Positions 15,757 through 26,250 are shown, numbered from the stretch's first letter. The stretch is 64,000 nucleotides of DNA from CAYTUI01 sp964441335 (GCA_964441335.1 CAYTUI010000001.1:1-64000), one strand, 5' to 3'. A program made the numbers and translations. Notes: generated by a model not told the origin, from the letters alone.

Positions 15757-17523
15757 ATGAGTAAAATTACAGTTCCTATAAAGGGCATGCACTGCCGGTC
15801 GTGTGAGATACTAATTGAGAATAATCTACATAACGTACCGGGTGTAAAAAAAGTTGAGGTAAGTCATAAAACTGGCAGAGCTGATATTTTTTATCACCAT
15901 GAATTGCCGGCTGGAGATTTGATTGATCACGCTGTCCAAAACGCCGGTTATAGTATCGGGAAGAAAGATAAATTGGCTTGGCTTTCAAGAGACAGAAATG
16001 ATTATCTCAATTTGCTCAAAGGAGCGGCAATTTTATTAATTCTGTATATTGCTGCCGAACGTTTCGGTTTATTTAGTTTGGGGGTTAATACGCAAAGCAC
16101 AAGTTTGTTTGTTGCCTTGATTGTTGGTTTGGTTGCGGGAATTTCCACTTGTATGGCTCTGGTCGGCGGATTGGTATTGAGTCTATCTGCGCGTCATGCT
16201 GAATTGCATCCAGAAATTTCCACAAAACAAAAATTTGTGCCGCACCTGTACTTCAATTTAGGCAGAATATTAGGCTTTGCTTTTTTAGGAGGCGTTATTG
16301 GGTTGGTTGGCTCCGTGGCCAGACCATCAACTGGCGTGCTTGGTTTTATGACCATAATCATAGGTGGCGTGATGATTTTCTTGGGACTCAAGTTAGTTGA
16401 AATATTCCCGATATTAAAAGATAAATCCATATCTTTACCTAAGAGTATCTCAAAATTTTTTGGCTTAGGTCGGGAGCAAAAAGAGTATAGCCATAAAAAT
16501 TCAGTTATCACAGGCGCCTTAACATTTTTCCTGCCTTGCGGTTTTACTCAAGCTATGCAGTTATACGCTGTTTCTACAGGTAGTTTTGGAAAGGGTGCAT
16601 TGATTATGGGATTATTTGCTTTAGGAACCGCACCTGGATTACTCGGGGTTGGTGGTTTGGCCTCGGTCTTTAAGGGTAAAAAAGCTAAAGTATTTTTTGC
16701 TGGCACTGGGTTAGCGGTTATGTTGTTGGGTTGGTTTAATGTTGCCAATGGTAGCCAGTTGTTTTTTCAGGGCAGAACACAAGCCAATGTGGGCGTAGCT
16801 AATTCCACGGGAGTTCAGGAAGTTAAAATGGCTCAAGGCAGTTCAGGTTATTCGCCCAATGTATTTACAGTAGAAAAAGGTAAAAAGGTAAGATGGATCA
16901 TTACCTCGACTAATCAATTTACCTGTGCCAGCTCACTTGTTATGCCAAAATATGGCATTAATAAAGGTCTGCAAAAAGGTGAAAATATTATTGAATTTGT
17001 GCCGACAGAGGTTGGGGAGATTGCTTTTTCCTGTTCAATGGGCATGTATCGGGGGAAATTTATAGTGGTTGAATCAGGTCAGGTGGGCTCTGCTGGTAAA
17101 AATTTGGCAGTTGCGCCAAGTGCTAACCTGCCCGCAGGTGGCGGGTGCGGTGGTGGAGGCGGAGGAGGGGGCTGTGGCGGGTGCGGTGGTGGTGCAAAAA
17201 AACCTTTAGATGCGGTTTCAACCAACGCCAAAGAGAACGCGACCGGTGAACAAGTAATACAGTCGGAATATACTTTAGCCAAAGATATCGTGCCCAATAA
17301 ATTTACAGTGAAAAAGGGTCAACCGGTTAGGTTTGAAGTTAACGTTAAGGAAAACGGGCGGGGTTGTATGAGTACGATTATGATACCAAACTTGGTTAAT
17401 GACCCTCAGTATTTGCAGGGTGGGACAAAAATCGCCCTGACTTTTACGCCGGATAAAGCTGGGGACTATAATATTACTTGTGCTATGGGAGTGCCTCGAG
17501 GCGTAATTACCGTAACAAATTAA
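15757..17523 (+). CDS. HMA - TauE/SafE-like membrane - double cupredoxin fusion protein
   Basis: 588 residues. Residues 4-66 form an HMA metal-binding domain with MHCRSC (CxxC at 13-16). Residues 85-330 form a membrane domain of about seven segments of the UreH/TauE-SafE-like type, with FLPCGFTQ near 258-265. Residues 354-439 and 504-588 are two cupredoxin-like domains, each with a cysteine in the first half (C390, C537) and a CSMGM or CAMGV motif near the end. They are joined by a glycine- and cysteine-rich linker (461-480). The layout suggests cytoplasmic copper uptake by HMA, passage or electron transfer through the membrane, and extracytoplasmic copper binding. A split paralogue is at 26813-28239. 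Confidence 0.85.
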   Translation: MSKITVPIKGMHCRSCEILIENNLHNVPGVKKVEVSHKTGRADIFYHHELPAGDLIDHAVQNAGYSIGKKDKLAWLSRDRNDYLNLLKGAAILLILYIAAERFGLFSLGVNTQSTSLFVALIVGLVAGISTCMALVGGLVLSLSARHAELHPEISTKQKFVPHLYFNLGRILGFAFLGGVIGLVGSVARPSTGVLGFMTIIIGGVMIFLGLKLVEIFPILKDKSISLPKSISKFFGLGREQKEYSHKNSVITGALTFFLPCGFTQAMQLYAVSTGSFGKGALIMGLFALGTAPGLLGVGGLASVFKGKKAKVFFAGTGLAVMLLGWFNVANGSQLFFQGRTQANVGVANSTGVQEVKMAQGSSGYSPNVFTVEKGKKVRWIITSTNQFTCASSLVMPKYGINKGLQKGENIIEFVPTEVGEIAFSCSMGMYRGKFIVVESGQVGSAGKNLAVAPSANLPAGGGCGGGGGGGGCGGCGGGAKKPLDAVSTNAKENATGEQVIQSEYTLAKDIVPNKFTVKKGQPVRFEVNVKENGRGCMSTIMIPNLVNDPQYLQGGTKIALTFTPDKAGDYNITCAMGVPRGVITVTN

Positions 17524-17533
17524 AATAATCATT

Positions 17534-17737
17534 ATGCAAATAAATTTTACAATTACCAACATCGACTGTGCGGCTTGTATTAAATTAAGCCAGACAGCGC
17601 TCAAAGGTTTGCCCGGGGTGCTAAGAGTGGAGGTAAAAAATAACGGTTTAGTGTTGATAGAGTCCGAACAGGATATTGCCTGGGAGGAAATCACTGAAGC
17701 CTTAGTTAAGGTCGGTAAAAACGCCAAACAAAATTAA
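17534..17737 (+). CDS. Single-domain HMA (CopZ-like) metal-binding protein
   Basis: 67 residues forming one heavy-metal-associated domain. The metal site is IDCAAC at residues 10-15, with the usual methionine of MxCxxC replaced by isoleucine-aspartate. The remaining pattern (GLPGVLRVEVKNN) fits the ferredoxin-like fold. It probably carries copper to the ATPase encoded downstream. It lies 10 bases after the fusion gene and 18 before the DsbA-like gene, all in one direction without SDs. Confidence 0.85.
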   Translation: MQINFTITNIDCAACIKLSQTALKGLPGVLRVEVKNNGLVLIESEQDIAWEEITEALVKVGKNAKQN

Positions 17738-17755
17738 GTTACTATTAATAAATAT

Positions 17756-18799
17756 ATGCACACAAAATTGGACATAAAAATCAGAGGAGCGGTCGGAGTT
17801 GACGATCTTAAATTAATCGAAGGTAATTTAAAATCACAGAGCGGAATCAATACCATTAGAGCCATGCTTACTAAAGGACAGGCTATAATTAGGATTGAAT
17901 TTGACAGCAAAAAAATTAGTCAACAACAAATTTACGCAATAATTAAACTGAGTGGCGATTTTAGCGTTGAAGAGCAAAGTGAAACAGATACGATACACTC
18001 CAAAGAGCTAGAGAGAGCGCCTCTAAAATCAGTAATGTCTCTGCCTGCTATGGTTAACTATGGCTCAGAAGCTAATCCAAACAGAGCTCCATTTATTTGG
18101 GGTCTGTTGTGCGGTATTTCTATAGGTTTGAATATAATTTTTGGATTCTTGTTAATGACAGGCGGTGCTAATAACTTGCTAGCCACGAATTTATTTGCTA
18201 AGACAAATGGTCAGGTTGTCCAACAGGCAGTACAGCCACAGGCTGTTGCTCCTTCACCAAGCCAAGACGCTGGCGTGATTCAAACTTTTAATATCACTAA
18301 GAGTGATCATGTCCGCGGTGATTTCAACGCCCCGGTTACCTTGGTGGAGTATTCAGATTTTCAGTGTCCGTTCTGTGGTAAACACTTTCCGACCCTAAAC
18401 AAGGTTTTGAGTGATTATACTGGGAAAGTTCGTTTGGTTTACAAACATTTCCCTTTAGGTTTTCATGAAAATGCCCAGAAAGCCGCGGAGGCGTCAGAGT
18501 GCGCTAACGAGCAAAATAAATTTTGGGAGTATCATGATAAATTATTTGAGAATCAGGCGAGTGGTTTTAGTCTAGCTAATTTTAAACAGTGGGCCAATGA
18601 TTTAAGTCTTAATGCCAGTAAATTCAATGATTGTCTGGACTCTGGCAAGTACGCTAGCAAGGTACAGGCTGATGCAACTGATGGTCAAAGTAGAGGTGTA
18701 CAAGGCACTCCGACGACATTCGTTAACGGGCAGGCGGTATCAGGAGCGGTTCCGTATGAATCATTGAAAGCGGTCATTGATCAAGTTTTAAATAATTAA
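17756..18799 (+). CDS. DsbA-family thioredoxin protein with degenerate HMA N-terminus
   Basis: 347 residues. Residues 1-75 have the strand-helix pattern of an HMA domain but no CxxC. A membrane segment (about residues 115-140) is followed by a linker and a DsbA-type thioredoxin fold at about 175-347 with active site CPFC in [13 protein letters not shown] and cis-proline region [12 protein letters not shown]. It should face outside and oxidise or isomerise thiols, possibly keeping the cysteine-rich copper proteins of this island in the right redox state. The N-terminal call is less certain than the DsbA call. Confidence 0.85.
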   Translation: MHTKLDIKIRGAVGVDDLKLIEGNLKSQSGINTIRAMLTKGQAIIRIEFDSKKISQQQIYAIIKLSGDFSVEEQSETDTIHSKELERAPLKSVMSLPAMVNYGSEANPNRAPFIWGLLCGISIGLNIIFGFLLMTGGANNLLATNLFAKTNGQVVQQAVQPQAVAPSPSQDAGVIQTFNITKSDHVRGDFNAPVTLVEYSDFQCPFCGKHFPTLNKVLSDYTGKVRLVYKHFPLGFHENAQKAAEASECANEQNKFWEYHDKLFENQASGFSLANFKQWANDLSLNASKFNDCLDSGKYASKVQADATDGQSRGVQGTPTTFVNGQAVSGAVPYESLKAVIDQVLNN

Positions 18800-18807
18800 T
18801 CAAACCT

Positions 18808-21771
18808 ATGGATAGAACTGTAAAATTAGGCATTGAGGGAATGCATTGCGGGTCTTGTGAAAAAATTATTGAAATGCAATTGCTGGAGATCCCGGGAGTA
18901 AAAGAGGCGAAAATAAGCTTTCAGACTGGGGAAGGCCAGATTGTTGTCGGATCAAATGTCAGTACTGACCAGTTGGTTGAAGCTGTTACTCAGGCTGGTT
19001 ATAATAGCCGAATCATTAATGACCAAAATATCAACGATCAAGTGAGTAGTCAAGATGAGTCAGATGTTATTATTGAACAAAGAATTGTTGATTCTGAATC
19101 GCCAGTCAAGATTAGACTGGAATCATCAGTCCTGACGGATGGGGAATTTTCACAGAAAGACAGTGTACCCAGTTTTAATGGTAAGGTTAATCACATTAAG
19201 AAAGGAGAGTTCGAAATTCCTCAAGGTCGGCCGGACATTGAAAAAATTATAAAGAATTTATTTAGTGTATCAAAAATTAATCAAATGTTTGGTTTAATCT
19301 CGGACGAAGCCCCGGCCGGAGCCCCTGCCATAATCGCATCATCAATGCCCGTTACGGGTGTTGAATCGGTTTCAGTAGCAACAATACCTGATGGCCTTAA
19401 AGATAAAAAGGAAGAGCAAGTGCAGTTGACTTTAATAGGTATGCACTGCGCATCATGTGCTGGATTGATTGAGCGTGGACTTAAGAAAGTTTCCGGGGTT
19501 AAAACTGCTAATGTTAATTTTGCGGCAGAAAAAGCTAGAATTATTTTTGATTCTTCGCTGGCGTCGGTTAATCAGCTCATCAGTGCAGTGGAAAAATCTG
19601 GTTATAAAGCACGTTTGACAGATAGTAGCGATCCCGAAGCAGATAGGAGACGACGTGAAAATGTAATAAAGGGCTATTGGAAAAAATTCGTCTGGAGTCT
19701 TGTTCTAAGTTTGCCGTTGTTATATTTTATGTTTTTGGATTTTTTCTTTTTCCTGCCTGGACGGATGCTCTTGTTACCATATATAGGCGTGGTGTCGTTG
19801 ATTCTTACGATACCGGTGCAATTTATCATTGGCTACAGTTTCTATCAGGGCATGTGGAGTAGTTTGCGAATGAAGACCTTTAATATGGACAGCCTGATTG
19901 CTATTGGTACCAGCACAGCCTTCTTTTATAGTTTATGGCAATTTCTTGATTATGTCGGTCGCACAGGCAGTGTAATTGGTTTGAATGGAGAAAAAATTCC
20001 CGAGCTATATTTTGAAACAGCGGCTTTCCTGATAACTTTCGTTATACTAGGTAAGTGGCTAGAAGCTAGGACCAAAGGTGCAACATCGGATGCTATAAAG
20101 AAGTTGATGGGGCTTCAGGCTAAAACAGCTAGGGTCATAAAAAATGGCGTGGTGGCAGATGTACCGATTGAACAGGTTATCGCTGGCGATACTATTGTTG
20201 TCCGTCCGGGTGAAAAAATACCGGTCGATGGCATAGTCAGTAAAGGGCAGTCCAGTGTGGACGAATCCATGATTACCGGCGAAAGTATCCCAGTAGAAAA
20301 AAATGTCGGTGATACGATTATCGGGGCTACGATTAATAAACATGGCAGTTTTGAGTTTACCGCCACCAAAGTGGGAAGTGAAAGTACCCTGGCGCAGATT
20401 ATTCGTGTTGTGGAGGAAGCCCAAGGGTCCAAGGCGCCAATTCAGGCATTTGCCGATAAAATTTCCGCCTATTTCGTGCCGATCGTAATTGTTTTGGCTA
20501 TCCTTACGTTTTTGATTTGGTATCTGTTGCTCGGTGCCACTTTGACTTTTGCTCTCATGGCCTTTACCTCGGTCATAGTTATTGCCTGTCCTTGCGCATT
20601 AGGTTTAGCCACGCCTACCGCAATAATGGTTGGCACCGGTAAAGGAGCCGAGCATGGCATTTTGATTAAAGGCGGTGAACCGCTGGAAGCGGCCTGTAAA
20701 ATTAAAGCTGTGGTCTTTGATAAAACCGGGACTTTAACCAAAGGCAAACCAGAAGTGACCGATGTTATAAGCGCGGGTCTTTCTGATGAAGAAGAAATTA
20801 CTTCTATCGTTGCGAGTTTGGAAAAACTTTCCGAGCATCCCTTGGCCGAGGCTATTGTTAAATACGCCGAAGAAGAAAGTATCTCGCTGCGGGAAGCCAC
20901 AGAGTTTCGAGCGATTCCAGGACATGGTGTGGAAGCTAGTATTGATGGTCAAAAATATTTTTTTGGTAACCGTAAACTTGTTACTGATGTCGTTAATTTG
21001 GGTCAAGAAGTAATAGAAAAAATTGAGCGCAAGATTCGTAAACTTGAAGAGAGTGGTAAAACAGTAATGATTTTGAGCTCGACACAGGAAATTCTTGGTC
21101 TGATAGCGGTCGCCGATACTATTAAGGAAACCTCAATGGAAGCAGTGCGGGCTCTACAGGATCGTCATATCGAAGTCTTTATGATTACCGGTGATAATCG
21201 TCGGACAGCCGAAGCGATTGCCCGGCAGGCTGGAATAAAAAATGTCTTGGCCGAAGTACTGCCAGAAGACAAAGCTAATGAAGTAAAAAAATTGCAGGGA
21301 ACCGGTATTAAAGTAGCTATGGTTGGCGACGGTATTAATGACGCACCCGCCTTAGCTCAGGCTGATTTAGGCATTGCCATGGGCAGTGGCACTGATGTGG
21401 CAATGGAAACGGGCGGAATTGTTATTATCAAAAATGATTTACGGGATGTTATTACTGCCATTCAGCTTAGCCGTGAGACAATGGGTAAAATTAAGCAGAA
21501 TATGTTCTTTGCTTTGTTCTATAATGTCATTGGCATTCCTATTGCCGCTCGCGTTTTTATGGCTTTCGGGTTGGTACTTAAACCGGAGTTAGCTGGTCTG
21601 GCCATGGCGTTCAGTTCAATTTCGGTAGTTTCCAATTCCTTGCTCTTGCGCTGGTTTCGGGCAGGCAAACCTAATTATTTTTCGCAGATCGCTCCTTATG
21701 TGTTAGCAATTATTTTTACCTTGGTTTTTGTGGAATTTAGTAGAATTAGTTCTGGCATGGCCACTACTTAA
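18808..21771 (+). CDS. copA: Copper-exporting P1B-1 ATPase CopA with two HMA domains
   Basis: 987 residues, longer than usual. HMA 1 (residues 4-66, GMHCGSC) is separated from HMA 2 (about 204-270, GMHCASC) by a 135-residue linker of no known domain. The ATPase core has the TGES actuator motif ([11 protein letters not shown]), the transmembrane CPC (594-596, ACPCALG), the phosphorylation site DKTGT (D638), the HPLAEAI histidine-proline motif and [13 protein letters not shown] plus CxxC HMA domains mark Cu(I) transporters. It expels copper from the cytoplasm using ATP. It sits eight bases after the DsbA-like gene in the copper operon. Confidence 0.96.
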   Translation: MDRTVKLGIEGMHCGSCEKIIEMQLLEIPGVKEAKISFQTGEGQIVVGSNVSTDQLVEAVTQAGYNSRIINDQNINDQVSSQDESDVIIEQRIVDSESPVKIRLESSVLTDGEFSQKDSVPSFNGKVNHIKKGEFEIPQGRPDIEKIIKNLFSVSKINQMFGLISDEAPAGAPAIIASSMPVTGVESVSVATIPDGLKDKKEEQVQLTLIGMHCASCAGLIERGLKKVSGVKTANVNFAAEKARIIFDSSLASVNQLISAVEKSGYKARLTDSSDPEADRRRRENVIKGYWKKFVWSLVLSLPLLYFMFLDFFFFLPGRMLLLPYIGVVSLILTIPVQFIIGYSFYQGMWSSLRMKTFNMDSLIAIGTSTAFFYSLWQFLDYVGRTGSVIGLNGEKIPELYFETAAFLITFVILGKWLEARTKGATSDAIKKLMGLQAKTARVIKNGVVADVPIEQVIAGDTIVVRPGEKIPVDGIVSKGQSSVDESMITGESIPVEKNVGDTIIGATINKHGSFEFTATKVGSESTLAQIIRVVEEAQGSKAPIQAFADKISAYFVPIVIVLAILTFLIWYLLLGATLTFALMAFTSVIVIACPCALGLATPTAIMVGTGKGAEHGILIKGGEPLEAACKIKAVVFDKTGTLTKGKPEVTDVISAGLSDEEEITSIVASLEKLSEHPLAEAIVKYAEEESISLREATEFRAIPGHGVEASIDGQKYFFGNRKLVTDVVNLGQEVIEKIERKIRKLEESGKTVMILSSTQEILGLIAVADTIKETSMEAVRALQDRHIEVFMITGDNRRTAEAIARQAGIKNVLAEVLPEDKANEVKKLQGTGIKVAMVGDGINDAPALAQADLGIAMGSGTDVAMETGGIVIIKNDLRDVITAIQLSRETMGKIKQNMFFALFYNVIGIPIAARVFMAFGLVLKPELAGLAMAFSSISVVSNSLLLRWFRAGKPNYFSQIAPYVLAIIFTLVFVEFSRISSGMATT

Positions 21772-21782
21772 CTTAATGACGT

Positions 21783-22292
21783 ATGAAAAATAATAAAAAA
21801 TTGGACAATTTCAGTTTGTGGGTGATTATTGGTACTGTTATTTTATTATCCTTGATGATTTTTTGGGGTTCTTCAGTCCAAAAGGGTGAAGCGACTAGCA
21901 ATGATGATAAAGGTAGTCAACTTCAAGCCTCCGAGAGCAGCTATGACTTCGGTTCAATTTCCATGGCCCAAGGAAAAGTTACAAAAGTTTTTAGTTTTAA
22001 GAATAACACTTCAGAAGCGATTAAGGCCAAAAAACTTTACACCTCATGTATGTGTACTAAAGCCACTCTAATTAAAACTGATCAGACCCTTGGTCCTTTT
22101 GGTATGCCAGCACATGGGTTTATTCCAGAAATTAACGTGAATATTGAGCCAGGAGAAGAGGCTAAAATTGAAACCGTATTTGATCCGGCTGCGCACGGTC
22201 CAGCTGGCGTCGGTCCCATCGCCAGAGAAGTAATATTAGAAACTAGTGATGGTAAGTTAATATTTAAATTTAACGCCCAAGTAACTCCTTAA
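21783..22292 (+). CDS. DUF1573 domain membrane-anchored protein
   Basis: 169 residues. An N-terminal membrane anchor (about residues 10-30) precedes a DUF1573 beta-sandwich domain with YDFGSISMAQGKVTKVFSF and the TSCMCTKA cysteine motif. DUF1573 domains are extracytoplasmic and frequently sit beside thiol-redox or copper genes; here the CxC may bind metal or be a redox partner of the DsbA-like and CcdA-like proteins. It is the next gene after copA, 11 bases on. The specific role is inference. Confidence 0.85.
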   Translation: MKNNKKLDNFSLWVIIGTVILLSLMIFWGSSVQKGEATSNDDKGSQLQASESSYDFGSISMAQGKVTKVFSFKNNTSEAIKAKKLYTSCMCTKATLIKTDQTLGPFGMPAHGFIPEINVNIEPGEEAKIETVFDPAAHGPAGVGPIAREVILETSDGKLIFKFNAQVTP

Positions 22293-22302
22293 GACCCAAA
22301 GC

Positions 22303-23088
22303 ATGAAAAACCAAAGATTATACTTTATTTTATCGGTGTTAGGGATACTCATAGCCGCTTTATTGTTATTAAAATCCAGTACTGGCTCCGCGCAGTTTAT
22401 TTGGAATCTCTCCAAGGGCGGAACCTTCCTTTTTCCTTTGGTTTCTTTATCGGCTCTGATTGACAGCATTAATCCCTGTGCTTTTTCCATCTTACTTTTG
22501 ACCATCGCATTTTTATTCAGTCTGGACACTTCAAGGTCTGATCTGATTAAAATTGGCTCGGCCTATATCAGTGGAATTTTTTTGGCCTATTTACTGATTG
22601 GTCTGGGTATTTTGGGTGCTTTGCACATTTTTAACACCCCGCATTTTATGGGTAAACTGGGAGCATTTATATTGATTGCCATGGGCCTGATAAATTTGCT
22701 TGGCCAATTCATTCCGCGTTTTCCGATAAAATTACAAATTCCCGGCTTCGCGCATAACAGAATGGCAGAGTTGATGAAAAAGAGTTCGGTATCGGCGGTA
22801 TTTTTCTTAGGTATGCTGGTTGGGCTTTGCGAATTTCCCTGTACCGGCGGCCCTTATCTGATGGTTTTGGGTTTATTGAATGACGGCGCATCATATGTCA
22901 GAGGCCTGTTGTATCTTGTTTGGTATAATATTCTGTTTGTTCTACCGTTAGCGGCAATTTTATTCGTGGCCAGTGATAAAATATTGCTAACCAAATTACA
23001 GAATTGGAAGCGGAATAATTTGAATCAGACCAGATTAATCGGTGGCATAATTATGGTCGTTTTGGGAATAGTCATATTATTAATCTAA
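22303..23088 (+). CDS. CcdA/DsbD-like transmembrane thiol-redox protein
   Basis: 261 residues with about seven to eight membrane segments. The paired cysteine sites of the CcdA/DsbD membrane domain are visible: INPCAFSILL near residue 50, and CEFPCTGGPY near residue 185. These proteins carry reducing equivalents across the membrane from thioredoxin to extracytoplasmic thiol proteins. Its place between DUF1573 and DsbA-like genes supports a thiol-reducing branch serving the copper proteins. It lies 10 bases after the DUF1573 gene and four before the next. Confidence 0.88.
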   Translation: MKNQRLYFILSVLGILIAALLLLKSSTGSAQFIWNLSKGGTFLFPLVSLSALIDSINPCAFSILLLTIAFLFSLDTSRSDLIKIGSAYISGIFLAYLLIGLGILGALHIFNTPHFMGKLGAFILIAMGLINLLGQFIPRFPIKLQIPGFAHNRMAELMKKSSVSAVFFLGMLVGLCEFPCTGGPYLMVLGLLNDGASYVRGLLYLVWYNILFVLPLAAILFVASDKILLTKLQNWKRNNLNQTRLIGGIIMVVLGIVILLI

Positions 23089-23092
23089 AATT

Positions 23093-23602
23093 ATGAGAGA
23101 AATAAGAAATTATCAGGACTTAATGCAAAAGGTTAATCAGATCAAACAAGACGGCAAAATTGATTTGTCCATGGAAGAGGATTTGAGTATTGCTGTCATG
23201 AATTTAATCAGTTTGGAGGAGCATTTCTTTTTTACGGCGGAAAAAACCGGTAAAGACTCCTATATTAATCTATTGGAAACAGTTAGAGATATGAGGAAAG
23301 AGCTTTTGGCTATGATGATAAAAAAGTATGAGGGAGAGACTTGGTGTATTGCCAAACATTTGCTGGCCGCCTCAATGAGATTAATGGAAGTAGGGACAAA
23401 ATTACAGTCTGGGGGGCAGCCTGATCAGGCCAAAAATATGTTTGCTAAATCTTACGAACTGTTCAATTTATTTTTTGCCGTACGGCTTAAACTTATTGAC
23501 TTGCCTGAACTAAAAAATAACGCAAAGTCAGAAATTAATTTGGATCAGCCATGGACCAAGGAAGAGATAATGAATAAATTATTGGATTGCTGCAAAGAAT
23601 AA
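23093..23602 (+). CDS. Helical cytoplasmic protein of unknown function
   Basis: 169 residues, predicted almost wholly alpha helical (four to five helices), acidic at the N-terminus, with one cysteine in the middle (WCIAKHLLAA) and one near the end (LLDCCKE). No signal or membrane segment. The pattern of long amphipathic helices hints at a four-helix bundle that could bind metal or a partner protein, but I do not recognise the family. It is embedded in the copper operon between the CcdA-like gene and a small His-rich membrane protein, so it is probably coexpressed. Confidence 0.7.
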   Translation: MREIRNYQDLMQKVNQIKQDGKIDLSMEEDLSIAVMNLISLEEHFFFTAEKTGKDSYINLLETVRDMRKELLAMMIKKYEGETWCIAKHLLAASMRLMEVGTKLQSGGQPDQAKNMFAKSYELFNLFFAVRLKLIDLPELKNNAKSEINLDQPWTKEEIMNKLLDCCKE

Positions 23603-23613
23603 ATCAAATTTTT

Positions 23614-23838
23614 ATGCATCACGATTATAAAGGAGATCATGATAGCCACAAAAAAGTAATGTGGCTAATGATGTTAATCTGTGCCCTGCCGATATTATTT
23701 ATTCTCTTCTCCGCAGCTAAGACACGTTTTTTCGCTATATTATTTTTAGCAGCTTGCTGTATTGATGGCCATTTTTTGCTGATGAAATTATTGGGGCATT
23801 CAGGCCATACTAATAAGGACAAGCCAGATAAAGAGTAA
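23614..23838 (+). CDS. Small His-rich membrane protein, DUF2933-like
   Basis: 74 residues from ATG 23614 (an upstream TTG in the same frame lies inside the previous gene). The N-terminus is MHHDYKGDHDSHKK, followed by two hydrophobic segments (about residues 15-36 and 40-58) and a charged tail with HSGHTNKDK. Small DUF2933-type proteins with histidine ends are common beside copper ATPases. The histidines at both ends could bind metal. The name is from resemblance only. Confidence 0.7.
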   Translation: MHHDYKGDHDSHKKVMWLMMLICALPILFILFSAAKTRFFAILFLAACCIDGHFLLMKLLGHSGHTNKDKPDKE

Positions 23839-23985
23839 TATATTCTTTGGCAACTGGTTCGGCATATTTAATCCGCAGTTAGAAGTTAGTCGAATATTTG
23901 CTGATAAAAACGTCCGCGGTTTAAAAAAAGAGGTCATTCTGGCTAGTGGGTATACATGATATAATACAGTGGCAACAATATTATC
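23839..23985. other. Intergenic gap with promoter for the second ATPase
   Basis: TATAAT at 23960-23965 lies about 20 bases before ATG 23986 in the context ATATAATACAGT. The same 12 bases occur at 28373-28384 upstream of the nrtR-like gene. The stretch 23843-23957 can be read as a protein-like frame without a start codon and may be a gene remnant. Confidence 0.4.
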
Positions 23986-26250
23986 ATGCAGACAATAAAA
24001 AATAGTCATTATTCTAGCAATCAGAAAAAAAAGTGCTCTGATTGTATCAACTGTAGTGCTTGTCAGGTAAATCATCTAAGCGTCAGCTGTGGCTGTGACA
24101 ATGAGGCCAAACAATTCGAATACCGCGGACATATTCACAGCGAGCATCATGATCATGGAGGTCGGGCGCCAATCACAGCGCAAACCAAAAAAGCACATTC
24201 TGGTCATGCTAGCGCTAAGATGAATCATGCAGATCATGCGGCTGCCATGAGTAATCCGGCGATAGCGAAATTTATGGAGGAAGATATGCGCCGCCGTTTT
24301 TTTATCTCTCTGATATTGTCCATACCGACTTTTCTGTATTCCCCTGTGGGCATAGATTTTTTTAAATTAAATTTACCTACTCCTATTCCCGTCAATTTGT
24401 TGCTGTTAATTTTTACCACGCCAATCGTTCTTTGGGCTGGCTCAATTTTTATTAGCGGGACATATCATTCTCTGCGGGCAGGAAAATTAAATATGTCAGT
24501 ATTGATTTTTACCGGGGTCATGACCGCCTATTTGTTTAGCCTTTTTTTGACCTTTACGGGTGGTCAGGAAACATTTTATGAAGCCGCGGCCTTGTTGGTG
24601 ACTTTTGTACTCTTTGGGCACTGGATGGAAATGCGTTCGCGTCGGGGAACATCGGATGCTTTGCGCGCGCTTTTTGATTTAGTACCGCCACAGGCGATTA
24701 TAATTCGTGACGGTCGGGAAATGACTGTTGCTAGCGCGGAGATAATTAATGGCGACGTGGTAATAATTAAACCTGGCAATAAAATTCCTGTTGATGGAGA
24801 GGTGGTTGAAGGGGACACGTATATTGATGAATCTTTAGTAACTGGCGAGTCGCTGCCGGTGCATAAGGCTAGTGGCAGTTCGGTGGTTGGGGGGTCAATC
24901 AATAAGAATGGCACGATTAAATTCAAGGCCACCAAAGTCGGTAGTGATACTGTTTTAGCTCAAATCATTAAACTGGTTGAGAGTGCCCAGAATTCCAAGG
25001 CACCGGGGCAGAGGATTGCGGACAAAGCGGCTGCGATATTAGTAATTGTTGCTATCGGTTCAGGCCTAGCCGCTTTTATTGGATGGTACGTGATAGCTGG
25101 CGTCAGTTTTATCATAGCTTTGACTTTTGCTGTTTCGACTATTGTTATTGCTTGTCCGGATGCTTTGGGGTTGGCGACTCCTACTGCGGTGGCCGTGGGC
25201 ACCGGCATAGGTGCTAAACATAATATTCTAATTAAAGATGCCACAACGCTGGAAAAAACCGCTAAAATTAATGCCATTGTTATGGATAAAACAGGTACCT
25301 TGACCAAAGGACAACCGGAGGTAACCGATGTTGTTTCCTTTAACTCTTCTTTGGCAGACGAGGCTGCTGTATTTCAACTGGTGGCATCAATAGAAAAAAA
25401 TTCAGAGCACCCTTTGGCCAGCACTATTATCAAGAAAGCTGTCAAAGATAAAGTTGAATTTTTACCCCTTCATAACTTTGCTGCTATTACTGGTCAGGGC
25501 GTTAAGGGGACGACTACTGATAACCAGCAAATATTTTTAGGCAACATAAAATTATTAGCTGACGCTGGCATTTCTTTAACGGCAAAAGATCAGCAAAGAG
25601 TGCAATCTTTACAGACTGAAGGCAAAACAGTAATGATATTGGCCAAAGATAAAGAGGTTTTAGGGGTTATAGCTGTAGCCGATACTGTGCGCGATAGCTC
25701 GAAGAGGGCAGTAGAATTACTGCAAAGGATGAAAGTTGAAATAATTATGATTACTGGTGATAATATTCAGACGGCGCAGGCCATCGCGGCCAAGCTGGGC
25801 ATTGAACGCGTGTTTGCCGATGTCTTGCCGGCGGACAAAGCAAACTGGATAAAAAAACTTCAAACTGAAGGCAAATTCGTGGCTATGGTGGGTGATGGCA
25901 TTAATGACGCGCCAGCCTTAGCCCAGTCTGATATTGGTATTGCTATCGGCGCCGGAACAGACGTAGCTATAGAGACAGCTAGTATTGTTTTAATGAAATC
26001 CGATCCTTTGGATATCGTCGCTGCTATTCGCCTTAGTAAGGCGACGGTAAATAAAATGCGGCAGAATTTATTTTGGGCGGCAATTTATAATCTAATAGCC
26101 ATTCCTTTTGCGGCTGGCGTTTTTTATAACTCTCTAGGATGGTCTTTACGACCGGAAATCTCGGCCTTACTGATGTCAGTGTCATCAATTGTTGTCGCTA
26201 CCAATGCGGTATTGTTAAAAAGAGTAGAACCAAAATTAACAGTTAATTAG
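23986..26250 (+). CDS. Heavy-metal P1B ATPase with His/Cys-rich N-terminus and CPD motif
   Basis: 754 residues. The first 90 contain a cysteine cluster (KKCSDCINCSACQ, VSCGCDN) and a histidine-rich part (HIHSEHHDHGG, MNHADHAAAM) instead of an HMA domain. The core has TGESLPVHK, DKTGT (D434), HPLAST and [10 protein letters not shown]. The transmembrane metal motif is CPD (390-392, IACPDALGL) instead of CPC or CPH. The His-rich N-terminus recalls CopB-type ATPases (P1B-3). The metal is probably copper given the island, but the CPD motif leaves ion choice open. It has its own promoter. Confidence 0.93.
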   Translation: MQTIKNSHYSSNQKKKCSDCINCSACQVNHLSVSCGCDNEAKQFEYRGHIHSEHHDHGGRAPITAQTKKAHSGHASAKMNHADHAAAMSNPAIAKFMEEDMRRRFFISLILSIPTFLYSPVGIDFFKLNLPTPIPVNLLLLIFTTPIVLWAGSIFISGTYHSLRAGKLNMSVLIFTGVMTAYLFSLFLTFTGGQETFYEAAALLVTFVLFGHWMEMRSRRGTSDALRALFDLVPPQAIIIRDGREMTVASAEIINGDVVIIKPGNKIPVDGEVVEGDTYIDESLVTGESLPVHKASGSSVVGGSINKNGTIKFKATKVGSDTVLAQIIKLVESAQNSKAPGQRIADKAAAILVIVAIGSGLAAFIGWYVIAGVSFIIALTFAVSTIVIACPDALGLATPTAVAVGTGIGAKHNILIKDATTLEKTAKINAIVMDKTGTLTKGQPEVTDVVSFNSSLADEAAVFQLVASIEKNSEHPLASTIIKKAVKDKVEFLPLHNFAAITGQGVKGTTTDNQQIFLGNIKLLADAGISLTAKDQQRVQSLQTEGKTVMILAKDKEVLGVIAVADTVRDSSKRAVELLQRMKVEIIMITGDNIQTAQAIAAKLGIERVFADVLPADKANWIKKLQTEGKFVAMVGDGINDAPALAQSDIGIAIGAGTDVAIETASIVLMKSDPLDIVAAIRLSKATVNKMRQNLFWAAIYNLIAIPFAAGVFYNSLGWSLRPEISALLMSVSSIVVATNAVLLKRVEPKLTVN

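Noticed and set aside
17079..17297. Proline-rich minus-strand frame
   Set aside because: It is the antisense of the Gly/Cys linker of the fusion protein.
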